Origin: Saliniplasma sp046497075 | GTDB lineage: Archaea > Thermoplasmatota > Thermoplasmata > Halarchaeoplasmatales > Halarchaeoplasmataceae | Assembly (NCBI GenBank): GCA_046497075.1 | Contig: JAWOGF010000038.1 | Span: 1-64,000, forward strand | DNA length: 64,000 nt | Reading direction: 5' to 3' | Part shown: piece by piece, positions 1 to 8,160 of the stretch | How the letters are laid out: each line of letters begins with the position of its first letter | How positions within the stretch are numbered: position 1 is the stretch's first letter | Made by a program: the position numbers and the translations under genes | Notes under the pieces: model-generated | Databases searched by the model: none | What the model was told of the DNA's origin: nothing | Seen by the model: only the letters and a program-made list of their open reading frames with translations

Positions 1-498
1 GACTCCGGCCATTATTAGGGTGTTTATACCGTCTTCTCTGAGAAGAGCGTCCAATCCGGTTCCCTGAAATATATCAGGATCATCTTTGGTTATTACGACC
101 TCGTCGTTCATCGGCCGTACCTCATTAAGGATCACACCCTCATTGTCATCTAGATCATTAAAGGAGTTATCGTTCTTATCTTTCTCATCTCCTTCGCTTT
201 TAAAAGAATATGATCTGATCTTCGTGAATACTATCATCTTTTTAGTCTCTCTAAATTTTTTCAAAAGTCTTTGAATATTTGGGATGATATGGTTCTGGAT
301 ACGATCATAATAATACTCATATCCTTCCCGCACTCCCAATTCCTTAGCATATTTCAAGACGCCGTGACCTTGTGCGGTTATATTGTACTGCATATCGATT
401 ATTATAAGGGCCAGTTTCCCCTCGGATAATTCTTCTCGAGTCAATGGAGAAGACAACTGCTTCAAATCTTTCAAAGTTGACTTATTTATATGTATCAC
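1..498 (-). CDS. Isochorismatase-family cysteine hydrolase (3' end outside window)
   Basis: The reading frame runs off the left edge, so the C-terminal part is missing. About 166 residues are visible. The early strand LALIIIDMQYN carries the catalytic Asp that opens isochorismatase/nicotinamidase domains. Further on, IFQGTGLDALLREDGINTLI matches the family stretch just before the nucleophilic Cys, which would lie beyond base 1. A charged segment rich in D, E, K and N sits between residues about 95 and 115 and looks like a loop insertion. The start is a GTG at 498 (or the adjacent GTG at 501), preceded by a purine-rich GAGAG. Substrate cannot be told. Family assignment is firm; function is not. 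Confidence 0.82.
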   Translation of the reverse strand, partial: MIHINKSTLKDLKQLSSPLTREELSEGKLALIIIDMQYNITAQGHGVLKYAKELGVREGYEYYYDRIQNHIIPNIQRLLKKFRETKKMIVFTKIRSYSFKSEGDEKDKNDNSFNDLDDNEGVILNEVRPMNDEVVITKDDPDIFQGTGLDALLREDGINTLIMAGV

Positions 499-689
499 CA
501 CTCTCTTTGATTATGCTATTACATCATACCCATATACAATTTTTCCTTCCTTTCTAAACATATTACGATCGTATCTGGGGAAGATGATTATCAACCAATT
601 TTCACTTGGGTTATACATGAAATACGGGTGGTTTGTAGGCGACTTTGAAGTACCTTTATTTAAGTAATCATACCTATTAAAGTCTAAGA

Positions 690-765
690 AACCTTACGCG
701 GGGGGTGAGCCATATGCCCCTTATTTAAGGGTAGGGAGGGTATTTTCATCCCTCGTGTAAGATTA
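690..765. other. Possible structured RNA element with nested hairpins
   Basis: This gene-free stretch has an outer imperfect inverted repeat (CTTACGCGGGG near 690-702 against CCCTCGTGTAAG near 752-763). Inside it is a perfect short hairpin, CCCTTA-TT-TAAGGG (about 718-731). A second pairing of GGGG with GCCCC would exclude the inner hairpin. A T/A-rich run follows. I recognise no known riboswitch or RNA family, so it could also be a terminator or chance. Confidence 0.3.
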
Positions 766-838
766 TTTTTAAATAATATCAATACGTGAAATCAGGGTTA
801 ACAATTATCTAGAAAAGGATCTAGTCAATCAGTAATAG

Positions 839-1019
839 TCTATTAACTCTATCTGTAATAGTCTATCAACTCTATCAGCAATAGTCTATCAACTCTATCA
901 GCAATAGTCTATCAACTCTATCAGCAATAGTCTATCAACTCTATCAGCAATAGTCTATCAACTCTATCAGCAATAGTCTATCAACTCTATCTGTAATAGT
1001 CTATCAGTAATAATCTAGC
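839..1019. repeat. 23-bp tandem repeat, seven full copies
   Basis: Seven head-to-tail copies of a 23-bp unit (TCTATCAACTCTATCAGCAATAG-like) fill 839-999, followed by a degenerate partial copy. The inner five copies are identical; the first and last carry a CTGT variant. There are no spacers, so it is not CRISPR. It lies immediately 3' of the cold-shock gene, and the decayed cold-shock paralogue near 17.5 kb also has an AT-rich repeat array at its 3' side. Confidence 0.95.
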
Positions 1020-1048
1020 TAGCCTCGAGCAGTGACATCCATAAAAGA

Positions 1049-1246
1049 TCAACCTATTTTCTTAACATTTACAGCATTATAACCTCTCTCACTCCATTCA
1101 CTATCGAATTCTACTTTATCTCCCTTATCAAGAGAAACCCCTTCAGACAAGTCACTCCGATGAACGAAGTGATCCTCTTTATTTCCATATGGTTCTATGA
1201 AACCGTAACCCTTTAACGGATCGAAGAATTTTACAACTCCTTTCAT
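1049..1246 (-). CDS. CspA-type cold-shock domain protein
   Basis: At 65 residues this is a full-length single cold-shock domain. It opens KGVVKFFDPLKGYGFI, with the RNP1-like motif KGYGFIEP at residues 12-19 and the RNP2-like motif HFVH at 27-30, the surface that binds single-stranded RNA and DNA. Bacterial-style Csp proteins act as RNA chaperones and occur in only some archaea, so acquisition from bacteria is likely. A TATA-like TTTATTTAAAAA lies at about 1264-1277 and a GATGAGGG ribosome site precedes the ATG. It appears monocistronic. A paralogue at 17501-17629 has lost the RNA-binding motifs. Confidence 0.93.
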   Translation of the reverse strand: MKGVVKFFDPLKGYGFIEPYGNKEDHFVHRSDLSEGVSLDKGDKVEFDSEWSERGYNAVNVKKIG

Positions 1247-1378
1247 ATAACCCTCATCATATAGGTTTTTAAATAAATAAAACTAACTCATAGTATATCT
1301 TATTATCGGCAAACCAGAATTCACCCCCTAACTAAGATCTTATTTACTCTTATAAAATAAAAAATTCAAAAAAAGGTT

Positions 1379-1546
1379 TTATCCTCTTGTCATTTTAGAT
1401 CCGCATTCGGGGCAGGTCTTCTCATAACATGGAACTCCTCTCTGGTGCTCTTCCTCATGGCCGCAGTTAGGACAAACACAGTTCCCTCCTGGACCAAGAC
1501 CTTTTCCTCCGGGTTGTCTACCCCGACCACCTTGACCTCTAGGCAT
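1379..1546 (-). CDS. Small Gly- and Cys-rich zinc-ribbon-like protein
   Basis: A 55-residue ORF with a strong GGAGGTGAG ribosome site. The first 20 residues are Gly/Arg/Pro-rich (MPRGQGGRGRQPGG...). Then come two CxxC pairs, CPNC at residues 25-28 and CPEC at 46-49, with further Cys at 23 and 40 and His residues between. Such small metal-ribbon proteins often sit beside NifX-like proteins and MinD-like ferredoxin ATPases, as here, which suggests a role in metal or Fe-S handling. It lies 20 bp downstream of the metallo-hydrolase and is probably in the same transcript. Precise function unknown. Confidence 0.75.
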   Translation of the reverse strand: MPRGQGGRGRQPGGKGLGPGGNCVCPNCGHEEEHQRGVPCYEKTCPECGSKMTRG

Positions 1547-1566
1547 ATCTTCTCACCTCCTTTAGA

Positions 1567-2259
1567 TTATATCTTTACAGTGAATCCCGCACCACACTTT
1601 CTGTACGACTCAGGATACCTATCTTCAATTTTTTTAGCTAAAACAGTACAGTGGCATGGAACCAACAATGGTATATTTTTAGATCTATACAACTCTGCTA
1701 TCAATTTTAAATCGTCAAACCCATGATAGCCACCGATAAGGCCTTTGACTTTACCGACTTTAGATGCTTCTTTGATTATCTTTCCTACACCAGGATGACC
1801 ACATCCCGTCAATACGTAAATACCGTCATCCCCCTCCACGAGAAGTGACTGCTCTTTTACAGCCCTACCTAGCTCCCCAGTAGAATACACCCCCTCAGTT
1901 ATCTCCGTTCTATCCTTAACAGGTATTATTTCCCCGACTAAATCGAATTTTTTATCGATCCTGTCAACTAGAGAGTCGATAACATAAATTTTGATGTCCT
2001 GGTCTTCAAAAGCAGACAAACCACCAAAATGATCCCAGTGTCTATGTGATATGACTATTAGATTTATATCCTTTTTATCTATCCCCAATTGTTCCATATT
2101 CTGTGTTAAGATATTTTTATCTTGTCCCACATCAAATAATATCTTTTCTTCCCCGTTTTCAATATAGATAGATAAGCCCCAATCAGGGTATAACCCCTCG
2201 TTCAATGTGCGGCTATCATATAGGATCTTGATGGTTTTTTCTACGCCTTCATTTTTCAT
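1567..2259 (-). CDS. Metallo-beta-lactamase-fold hydrolase (COG1237-like)
   Basis: This 230-residue protein has the metal-binding motif HRHWDHFGG at about residues 73-81. Later ligand regions are TGCGHPG (about 153), GGYHGF and LVPCHCT near the C-terminus. This arrangement fits the COG1237 branch, which includes the dihydropterin ribofuranosyl-aminobenzene phosphate synthase group, rather than true beta-lactamases. A paralogue at 5201-5857 is embedded in the ATPase/oxidoreductase operon. The start has an AGGAGA site. Its promoter carries the shared ACACATATG palindrome, so it is probably co-regulated with the rest of the cluster. The physiological substrate is unknown. Confidence 0.85.
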   Translation of the reverse strand: MKNEGVEKTIKILYDSRTLNEGLYPDWGLSIYIENGEEKILFDVGQDKNILTQNMEQLGIDKKDINLIVISHRHWDHFGGLSAFEDQDIKIYVIDSLVDRIDKKFDLVGEIIPVKDRTEITEGVYSTGELGRAVKEQSLLVEGDDGIYVLTGCGHPGVGKIIKEASKVGKVKGLIGGYHGFDDLKLIAELYRSKNIPLLVPCHCTVLAKKIEDRYPESYRKCGAGFTVKI

Positions 2260-2282
2260 CCTATGTATCTCCTACCTGTACT

Positions 2283-2308
2283 ACTCATATGTGTAAAAGT
2301 ATAAAAAG
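2283..2308 (-). promoter_or_regulatory. Promoter with ACACATATGAGT operator
   Basis: Read on the minus strand, a TATA-like CTTTTTATAC (2299-2308) is followed at the expected initiation region by ACACATATGAGT (2283-2294). That differs by one base from the perfect palindrome at 2442-2453. It drives the hydrolase starting at 2259. Confidence 0.55.
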
Positions 2309-2420
2309 GTGTCGTTTTTCAGACCGATTATATGATAGAGATAACATCTCAAACAGTCCGATCTATCACATCCGCTGCCAATTGATCGTTAAAAAGCCAA
2401 TGTTTCGGCTTACCAAAAAA

Positions 2421-2453
2421 TTAAATACGTTCCTTTTATCTACACATATGTGT
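2421..2453 (+). promoter_or_regulatory. Promoter with perfect ACACATATGTGT palindrome
   Basis: TATA-like TTAAATAC at 2421-2428 is followed by a perfect 12-bp palindrome at 2442-2453, where transcription should begin, just before the DUF89 start. A repressor bound here would block initiation. Upstream, CGGCTTACC (about 2406-2414) also resembles a DtxR-type half-site pair. Confidence 0.55.
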
Positions 2454-2460
2454 GAACATC

Positions 2461-3300
2461 ATGAAGACATATCTTGACTGCATACCTTGTTTTCTAAGAC
2501 AGGCACTTGAAGCTGCTAGGATGGTAAGCGATGATGAGGATGTCCATAGAAGAGTTATGAACAAAGTATTGGATGAACTAAAAAATAGTTCGCTAGATGA
2601 TAAAAAACCCCCGGATATAGCTGATAGAGTACACTATATGGTCAGAAAGGCAGCCGGAGGTGTGGATCCGTATGAAGATCTAAAAAGAGAACAAAATGAC
2701 TCTGCATTAGACATCTATCCACGTTTAAAAGATATAGTCGCCCGATCGGATAACAGATTGTACACTGCAGTCAAACTAACAATAGCCGGAAACATCATAG
2801 ATATAGGTCCTGGTCATAAAATTGATATCGAGAAGACCGTTGAAGAGGTATTGGAGAAGGAATTGGTCATAGATAATTACGATAATTTTAGAAGATCAAT
2901 AGAAAGCGGGAAAGATATATTCATTTTAGCCGATAATGCCGGTGAGATCGTTTTCGATAAGGTCCTCTTAGAAGAGACGACGGAAAAGAACATCACATTT
3001 TTTGTGAAGAGCGGTCCGATACTTAACGATGCCATGGAAAAGGATGCCAGGTATGTTGGTATCGATGAGTTAGCTGAGGTTGACGTGGTGAGCAACGGTA
3101 TGCCAAGCTCCGCACCAAAGAGAGATTCTGAAGAGTTCATAGAAAGGATGAGCGAGGCGGATATGATAATCAGTAAAGGCCAGGGCAATTACGAGGCTCT
3201 GAGCGAAGTAGATACGAACATATTCTTTCTACTCCAGGCTAAATGTCCTGTTATCGCAGACGATATCGGTGTAGATGTAGGTGACCTGATATTGAAATGA
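2461..3300 (+). CDS. DUF89 / ARMT1-like metal-dependent phosphatase
   Basis: This 279-residue protein starts MKTYLDCIPCF, the paired-Cys N-terminus typical of prokaryotic DUF89 proteins. The catalytic DNAGE motif lies near residue 160 and SKGQGNYE near 240. The family consists of damage-control phosphatases that dephosphorylate harmful phosphometabolites, using Mn or Co. The ATG at 2461 fits the family N-terminus better than the GTG at 2452. It is transcribed divergently from the hydrolase and converges with the fused ATPase gene. Placement beside metal/redox genes suits a metal-dependent enzyme; the actual substrate is unknown. Confidence 0.85.
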   Translation: MKTYLDCIPCFLRQALEAARMVSDDEDVHRRVMNKVLDELKNSSLDDKKPPDIADRVHYMVRKAAGGVDPYEDLKREQNDSALDIYPRLKDIVARSDNRLYTAVKLTIAGNIIDIGPGHKIDIEKTVEEVLEKELVIDNYDNFRRSIESGKDIFILADNAGEIVFDKVLLEETTEKNITFFVKSGPILNDAMEKDARYVGIDELAEVDVVSNGMPSSAPKRDSEEFIERMSEADMIISKGQGNYEALSEVDTNIFFLLQAKCPVIADDIGVDVGDLILK

Positions 3301-3369
3301 GAACTCTCAAACAGTAGATCTTATCGTACGTGGGTAAGTACAAGTACAACAATCAACAATCCGCGACTT

Positions 3370-5199
3370 TCATCTCAAAACATCCCGCCATATATGAGAC
3401 CATATATCTTTGATCGTCGAGGTAGTTTCATTTTGAGCATACTCGACTACCGTCTTCTTTTCCATCTGGGCTTCTGTGAAAACCGTATCATAAGGGATCT
3501 CTCCTAGAACCTCTATATCTCTCTCTTCAGCTATTTCCCGTATACGCCCTGTCATATCTTCGTTAAGGTCCGCTTTGTTTACAATTATTCCCGATTCTAT
3601 ACCAAAATGGTCTGCCACATCTAATACCCGCCCCATATCATGTATACCAGATACAGTAGGTTCTGTAACTACGAGTGCGTAATCGGAACCGGTTATAGAG
3701 GCTATCACGGGACAGCCAGTACCAGGTGCGCCGTCTACCAATGAGAGTCCAGTTTTTTCTCCACCTATCTTTTCAGCGTTATCTCGAACGAGGGTGACTA
3801 ATCTACCTGTATTTTCTTCGGCTATACCGAGCTTTGCATGGGACATATCCCCGAACCTGGTCTCAGAGATGAACCATTCGCCGTTGATCGCATCTTCCAG
3901 CTCGACTGCATCTTCAGGACATACGATATCACATACACCGCAGCCCTCACACTCAAGGGGGTCTATACTGTAAACCACGTTTTCGTCCTTTTCTTCCTTA
4001 TAGATAGCGTCGAACCTGCATTCTTCATAACACATCCCACAGGATGTACACTTCCCTTGTATTATTGTAGCTTCCGAGCCCCCGCTAAAGAGTCCACTTC
4101 CTTTGACGTCTGGTTCCGTGAGCAGGTGAAGATCGGCAGCGTCAACATCACAATCAGATAGTACTGGGTTTTCAGCAAGGGCCGCAAAAGATGCCATCAG
4201 GGACGTTTTACCCGTTCCTCCTTTACCGCTTATTACGACTAACTCTTTACGGTTGTCTGATGTCTTAGAGGTAGGTAATTGACTCAAGTCGTTGGATTTT
4301 ATCTTTTTTCCTCGCTTTTTTACGTCCTTAACAAACTTTACGTCTCGTTCTTCGGTACTAACCTCTAAAATTTTTTCAGTTAATCTTTTGAATAGGTCTC
4401 TATATTCCTCGAGGCTGTCAACGATTATTTCACCTCTCGAATAGGCTTCAGCGATACTTCTATCGTCCGGGATCTCCCCGATCACCTCCAGATCTTCTTT
4501 TTTACAGTACTCCTTTAAACTGTCATCCCTGTACTCTGCTCTATTGACCATCACTACGGGCTCTACTCCAATACCCCTGCACATATCTACTGCCAATTTA
4601 AGATCATTGAGTCCGAAAGGCGTAGGATCTGTTACAAGGATGGCTAGATCGGCTCCAGCTATACTCTCTACAGCAGGACAGGCTGTACCTGGAGGAGCAT
4701 CTATAATATTAATTCCACCTTTAGCCTCGCTTTTTACCGCGTTGATCAATCTAGGAGACATACCTCCTTCACCGGTTTCAAGTGAAGCATACGTGACGTC
4801 GACCCCATCTGAATGACCTTTTTTTAACTCACCTATCTTCTTTTCCCTTTCGATTATAGCATCGGTTGGACAGACTATGGTGCAAGCACCGCATACGTGG
4901 CACAACTGGGGGAAAAACAGTACTTCGTCATTCACTACCGCTATAGCATTATAACTGCACGCCTCGGCACATTTACCGCAAGTGATGCACTTATCTTCGT
5001 CTACACCATCTGGAGATGTAAGTGTTATCTCCTTTTTTTGCGATATGCTGGGTTTTAAAAACAGATGTCCATCCGGTTCTTCTACATCACAGTCCAAATA
5101 GGTTACCTCTCTATCCATCGACGCCAGTGTTCTAGCTAGGTTCGTTGCGATCAAGGTCTTTCCAGTTCCGCCTTTTCCACTTGCTATAACTATATCCAA
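3370..5199 (-). CDS. Fused pair of MinD-like ATPases with inserted ferredoxin domains
   Basis: The 609-residue protein is two COG1149-type units in one chain. Unit 1 has Walker A GKGGTGKT (residues 8-15), then CxxCxxC-type 4Fe-4S clusters CITCGKCAEAC and CHVCGACTIVC, and the DAPPGT switch. Unit 2 restarts near residue 320 with SGKGGTGKTS, then CTSCGMCYEEC and CEGCGVCDIVC, and DGAPGT. These ATPases resemble Mrp/NBP35 Fe-S carriers and usually occur as two adjacent genes; here no stop separates them. A linker rich in Lys and Ser joins the units. The start is TTG with a GGAGGAG site, immediately after the upstream hydrolase stop. Likely role: ATP-dependent Fe-S or metal-cluster handling with the NifX-like neighbours. 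Confidence 0.9.
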   Translation of the reverse strand: MDIVIASGKGGTGKTLIATNLARTLASMDREVTYLDCDVEEPDGHLFLKPSISQKKEITLTSPDGVDEDKCITCGKCAEACSYNAIAVVNDEVLFFPQLCHVCGACTIVCPTDAIIEREKKIGELKKGHSDGVDVTYASLETGEGGMSPRLINAVKSEAKGGINIIDAPPGTACPAVESIAGADLAILVTDPTPFGLNDLKLAVDMCRGIGVEPVVMVNRAEYRDDSLKEYCKKEDLEVIGEIPDDRSIAEAYSRGEIIVDSLEEYRDLFKRLTEKILEVSTEERDVKFVKDVKKRGKKIKSNDLSQLPTSKTSDNRKELVVISGKGGTGKTSLMASFAALAENPVLSDCDVDAADLHLLTEPDVKGSGLFSGGSEATIIQGKCTSCGMCYEECRFDAIYKEEKDENVVYSIDPLECEGCGVCDIVCPEDAVELEDAINGEWFISETRFGDMSHAKLGIAEENTGRLVTLVRDNAEKIGGEKTGLSLVDGAPGTGCPVIASITGSDYALVVTEPTVSGIHDMGRVLDVADHFGIESGIIVNKADLNEDMTGRIREIAEERDIEVLGEIPYDTVFTEAQMEKKTVVEYAQNETTSTIKDIWSHIWRDVLR

Positions 5200-5200
5200 A

Positions 5201-5857
5201 TCATTCTCCTCCTATATCCAATTCTAATCCTGCAAAACAATCCATCGATCTACTAGGATATTTATCCTTGATCCTATCTTTGTATTCGGTGCAGTGACAG
5301 GGAACTATGAAAGATATATTTTTCAAAGCATCTAAATCCTTGAATCCATGGAATCCCCCTATGACACCTTTTATATCACCATATCTTGAGGCTTCATCCA
5401 CGATCCTTGCAAGCCCAGGATGGGCGCAACCTGTTAATAAAATATATCCATCATCCACTTCTATCATCAAGGATTGTTCTTTTATAGATTTGCCGATCTC
5501 TCCGGTAGTGAAGATCTGGTGGGATATTTTCCGCTTCCCTGATACCTCAACCAGACTTCCATATCCCCTAACCTCTTTTTTGAATTGAGTTGAAAAGGAC
5601 TCCGGAACGTAGACTTCCATAGATCTATCTAAAATCGAAAATAGGCCACCTGTGTGATCGTGATGTTCGTGGGAGAGAACGATCTTTTTCACTTTACTAA
5701 CATCTACATCCATCTTCTCGATGTTCCTCTTCAATAGATCTCCGTTATCACCAGTATCGAAAAGGATATTTTCTTCTGCTTCGATAAGAGCAGAGAACCC
5801 CCAATCCGATTCTAGGTCCCTTTTTGCCTCATTATCATACAATACCTTTATCTTCAT
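5201..5857 (-). CDS. Metallo-beta-lactamase-fold hydrolase (paralogue)
   Basis: A 218-residue paralogue of the protein at 1567-2259, with motif SHEHHDHTGG, then TGCAHPG, GGFHGF and IVPCHCT. I choose ATG 5857 (MKIKVLYDN), which aligns with the paralogue's N-terminus and follows the upstream stop by 10 bp. A longer frame would overlap the previous gene. It sits between the FAD oxidoreductase and the fused ATPase in one minus-strand operon, so its substrate is probably tied to the redox or metal-cluster pathway. Substrate unknown. Confidence 0.85.
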   Translation of the reverse strand: MKIKVLYDNEAKRDLESDWGFSALIEAEENILFDTGDNGDLLKRNIEKMDVDVSKVKKIVLSHEHHDHTGGLFSILDRSMEVYVPESFSTQFKKEVRGYGSLVEVSGKRKISHQIFTTGEIGKSIKEQSLMIEVDDGYILLTGCAHPGLARIVDEASRYGDIKGVIGGFHGFKDLDALKNISFIVPCHCTEYKDRIKDKYPSRSMDCFAGLELDIGGE

Positions 5858-5867
5858 CTTCACTAAA

Positions 5868-7208
5868 TCATCCTTCGATCGGCATGAACGCCTTCTCTGA
5901 TGCATTTACAATTTGATATGCTACCGGGGAAGCAGTCACGGCGGGATGTGTTCCAAGTTGGAAAGTAGCTATATCATCAGCGGTCATCTTTTTCTGAATA
6001 CAGGCACTTATCGTGTTAACGGCCTCACCAGTACTAGGCCCACCTCTTACCTGCCCACCTAATAGCTCTCCATTCCTACTGTTGAAAACTAATTTAACTT
6101 TCATTTTGTGCATACCCGGCATACCTGCAGGATGGCGGTTTGCAGCTTCGGCCTTTCCGACTTTCACTTCAAAACCTTCTTTCCGTGCGGTCTCAGCATC
6201 CATACCTGCCTTTCCAAATACCGTATCACCTATTATTGTAGAAAACACACCTATGGCACCTGAGTTTTCTCTTATAGTCGAAAAAAGATTAGCACCCACT
6301 ATCCTTGCTTCTGTGGTTGCCACCGAAGCAAGCCATAGACCTGTCGTTTTACCGGTAAAGAACGATTTTTTCTTCGTGCAGTCCCCGCAGGCGAATATAT
6401 CGGGATCATTCGTTCTCATATTAGAATCCACAATTATTCCATTTTCTTCGACTTCAAGCCCTGCATTCTCCGCTAGGTCCGTATTCGGTGTAACACCGAT
6501 CGCTAAAATCAATGCATCTGCCGGTAATTCCTCTCCATTAGAAAGTTTGATCTTCTCGACCTTTTCGTTTCCAGATATTTCGGTTAATTTCTTTTCAGTG
6601 ATAACATCCACTCCCCTATCTCTCAGTTTCTCCTCAGCTTCCTTGCAGTATTCTTCATCGAATGCCCGCATAAGACAGTGAGGCATCATCTCTATTATCG
6701 TCACATTGATATCTCTGTTCTTATTGCATTCATCGGCAAATTCCACTCCAATGAAACCTCCTCCTAGGATAACAAGATCATCGATATCCCCCATTGTTTC
6801 CAATATGTCGTTCATATGATCTAAATCTTTCTTTATAGAGAATACATTTTTCTTTTCTATGCCCGCGATCGGAGGCGTCAGTGGTTGGGATCCAGTAGCG
6901 ATAACCAGCTTTTTATAAGCAAATTCGTTCTCACCGGTCATTTTTACGACTCTTTCGTTCCTATCTATATCCTCGACTCTATCTATGACCAAATCGATAC
7001 CGTTATTTTCTAAAACTGAGTCAGGTATGAGATTATTCTCCGGCTTATCTACTGTTCCAAATATATATGGTATTCCACATGGGATAAGGACTTGCTCTTC
7101 TTTTCTAATCAGCAATATGTTCTTATCTGGGTAATGTCTCCTTGCAGTTATACCTGTAGTTATTCCCGCAGCACTTCCACCTATAATTATAACATCATAT
7201 TCTTTCAA
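5868..7208 (-). CDS. FAD-dependent pyridine nucleotide-disulfide oxidoreductase (NADH oxidase/CoA-disulfide reductase type)
   Basis: About 446 residues. The N-terminal FAD motif is DVIIIGGSAAGI, followed by a conserved redox Cys in LIPCGIPYIFG, the position used by CoA-disulfide reductases and NADH oxidases. The second Rossmann motif LVILGGGFIGVEFA binds NAD(P)H. DIFACGDC precedes the C-terminal dimerisation domain. I choose TTG 7208 because GGGGG lies seven bases upstream and the frame then begins directly at the FAD strand. The longer frame to 7277 overlaps the upstream NifX-like gene. In the operon it may supply or remove electrons for thiol or Fe-S chemistry. The electron acceptor cannot be told. 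Confidence 0.85.
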   Translation of the reverse strand: MKEYDVIIIGGSAAGITTGITARRHYPDKNILLIRKEEQVLIPCGIPYIFGTVDKPENNLIPDSVLENNGIDLVIDRVEDIDRNERVVKMTGENEFAYKKLVIATGSQPLTPPIAGIEKKNVFSIKKDLDHMNDILETMGDIDDLVILGGGFIGVEFADECNKNRDINVTIIEMMPHCLMRAFDEEYCKEAEEKLRDRGVDVITEKKLTEISGNEKVEKIKLSNGEELPADALILAIGVTPNTDLAENAGLEVEENGIIVDSNMRTNDPDIFACGDCTKKKSFFTGKTTGLWLASVATTEARIVGANLFSTIRENSGAIGVFSTIIGDTVFGKAGMDAETARKEGFEVKVGKAEAANRHPAGMPGMHKMKVKLVFNSRNGELLGGQVRGGPSTGEAVNTISACIQKKMTADDIATFQLGTHPAVTASPVAYQIVNASEKAFMPIEG

Positions 7209-7245
7209 TTTAATTCCCCCATCTAATTTTGATAAAATCGATGGT

Positions 7246-7611
7246 TCAAGGATAATGCTTTCCTTGATCACAAGCATCCGAGACTGAAGTTTTCTGCAAC
7301 CTTTCTTTTTCCCACAACTCGATGGATTCTTCTACTGTCCCTTCAGCTCCAGTGTAGACCTCAACGCCCAATTTTTCGAATAAACTCACTGCTCTTTTTC
7401 CTAAATTACTGCATATCATAACATCAACACCTTTATTAGCTAGCAAGTCTGGAGGATTTCCTTTTCCACCTTTATGTCTACTGTTGTTTGATATGACTTC
7501 TACATCTTCCCTTTCTGGATCATATATCGTAAAGGTAGGACAGCGTCCAAAATGTTCACCGACCTTTTCATCAAATCCATCTTTTCCCATGGTAGGCAAG
7601 GCTATCTTCAT
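7246..7611 (-). CDS. NifX/NifB-C-type cofactor-binding protein (COG1433)
   Basis: 121 residues of the dinitrogenase Fe-Mo cofactor biosynthesis fold. It opens KIALPTMGKDGFDEKVGEHF with FGRCPTF, and contains VDVMICSNLGKRA. These small proteins bind Fe-S or FeMo-type clusters as carriers; outside nitrogen fixers their role is unclear, and no nif genes are present here. Its ATG overlaps the stop of the upstream homologue (ATGA, 7608-7611), indicating translational coupling. The C-terminal tail extends about 15 residues beyond the fold. Confidence 0.85.
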   Translation of the reverse strand: MKIALPTMGKDGFDEKVGEHFGRCPTFTIYDPEREDVEVISNNSRHKGGKGNPPDLLANKGVDVMICSNLGKRAVSLFEKLGVEVYTGAEGTVEESIELWEKERLQKTSVSDACDQGKHYP

Positions 7612-7979
7612 CTATTTCTTCCTCCACCAAAATGGCCTTTCACAGTTTTTTCATCTAACTCTTCTAACTCTCCATCCTTTAGTTTATCCACTGCGTCCGA
7701 TATTTTACCAGAAGCCTTGTACACCTTTATCCCGGCAGAATTCAATGTTTGGTGTGCATTTGGGCCAACGTTCGATGTTATTACTGCATCCACACCTTTT
7801 TCCGAAAGTGACTGGACCACCTGTGGACCAACGCCATGGGACTTATCCGTATGTTCATTTTCGATGGTTTTAAAATCCATCTCGTCGGTATCAACCATTA
7901 TAAAATAAGGGCATCTACCGAATCTGTCATCTATCTTTGATCCTTCACCCTGACCGCTTGCAGATATCGCTACCTTCAT
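7608..7979 (-). CDS. NifX/NifB-C-type cofactor-binding protein (first gene of operon)
   Basis: 123 residues of the same COG1433 fold: MKVAISASGQGEGSKIDDRF, FGRCPYF and VDAVITSNVGP. The C-terminus ends in a Gly/His/Arg-rich tail (GHFGGGRNR) that could bind metal. It heads the minus-strand operon of two NifX-like proteins, FAD oxidoreductase, hydrolase and fused ATPase. The promoter has a TATA box and the ACACAAATGTGA variant of the shared palindrome. Likely a carrier for an Fe-S or metal cluster handed to or from the ATPases; partner proteins are inferred from position only. Confidence 0.85.
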   Translation of the reverse strand: MKVAISASGQGEGSKIDDRFGRCPYFIMVDTDEMDFKTIENEHTDKSHGVGPQVVQSLSEKGVDAVITSNVGPNAHQTLNSAGIKVYKASGKISDAVDKLKDGELEELDEKTVKGHFGGGRNR

Positions 7980-8103
7980 ATTTTTTCACCTATTTTTATC
8001 TTTTACTATATGTCCAAATGGAATTGATATGGTTGAACTCCTGATTGATAAAAGAAAATGCTCTGAAGAGACCTGAACAAATTCCATCTCCTTCATATAT
8101 ATT

Positions 8104-8127
8104 ACACAAATGTGAAGATTTATAAAT
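8104..8127 (-). promoter_or_regulatory. Promoter with ACACAAATGTGA operator variant
   Basis: Read on the minus strand, ATTTATAAAT (8118-8127) is the TATA element, and the palindrome variant at 8104-8115 lies where initiation is expected. It differs from ACACATATGTGT at two positions. The TATA element is itself symmetric and could also serve the plus-strand dtxR gene. Confidence 0.5.
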
Positions 8128-8160
8128 AGTTTTTGCCACCCAAATAAGATTCGGCATACA

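Noticed and set aside
383..667. 94-codon plus-strand frame
   Set aside because: Overlaps the isochorismatase-like gene antisense; no family features and no start signal.
839..1019. CRISPR array
   Set aside because: Units are contiguous 23-bp repeats with no unique spacers, and no cas genes are present.
6013..6681. 222-codon plus-strand frame
   Set aside because: Lies wholly inside the FAD oxidoreductase gene on the other strand and has no domain or ribosome site.
7246..7979. Nitrogen fixation genes
   Set aside because: The NifX-like fold is present, but no nifHDK or nifB exists in the window. The COG1433 branch occurs widely in non-fixers.
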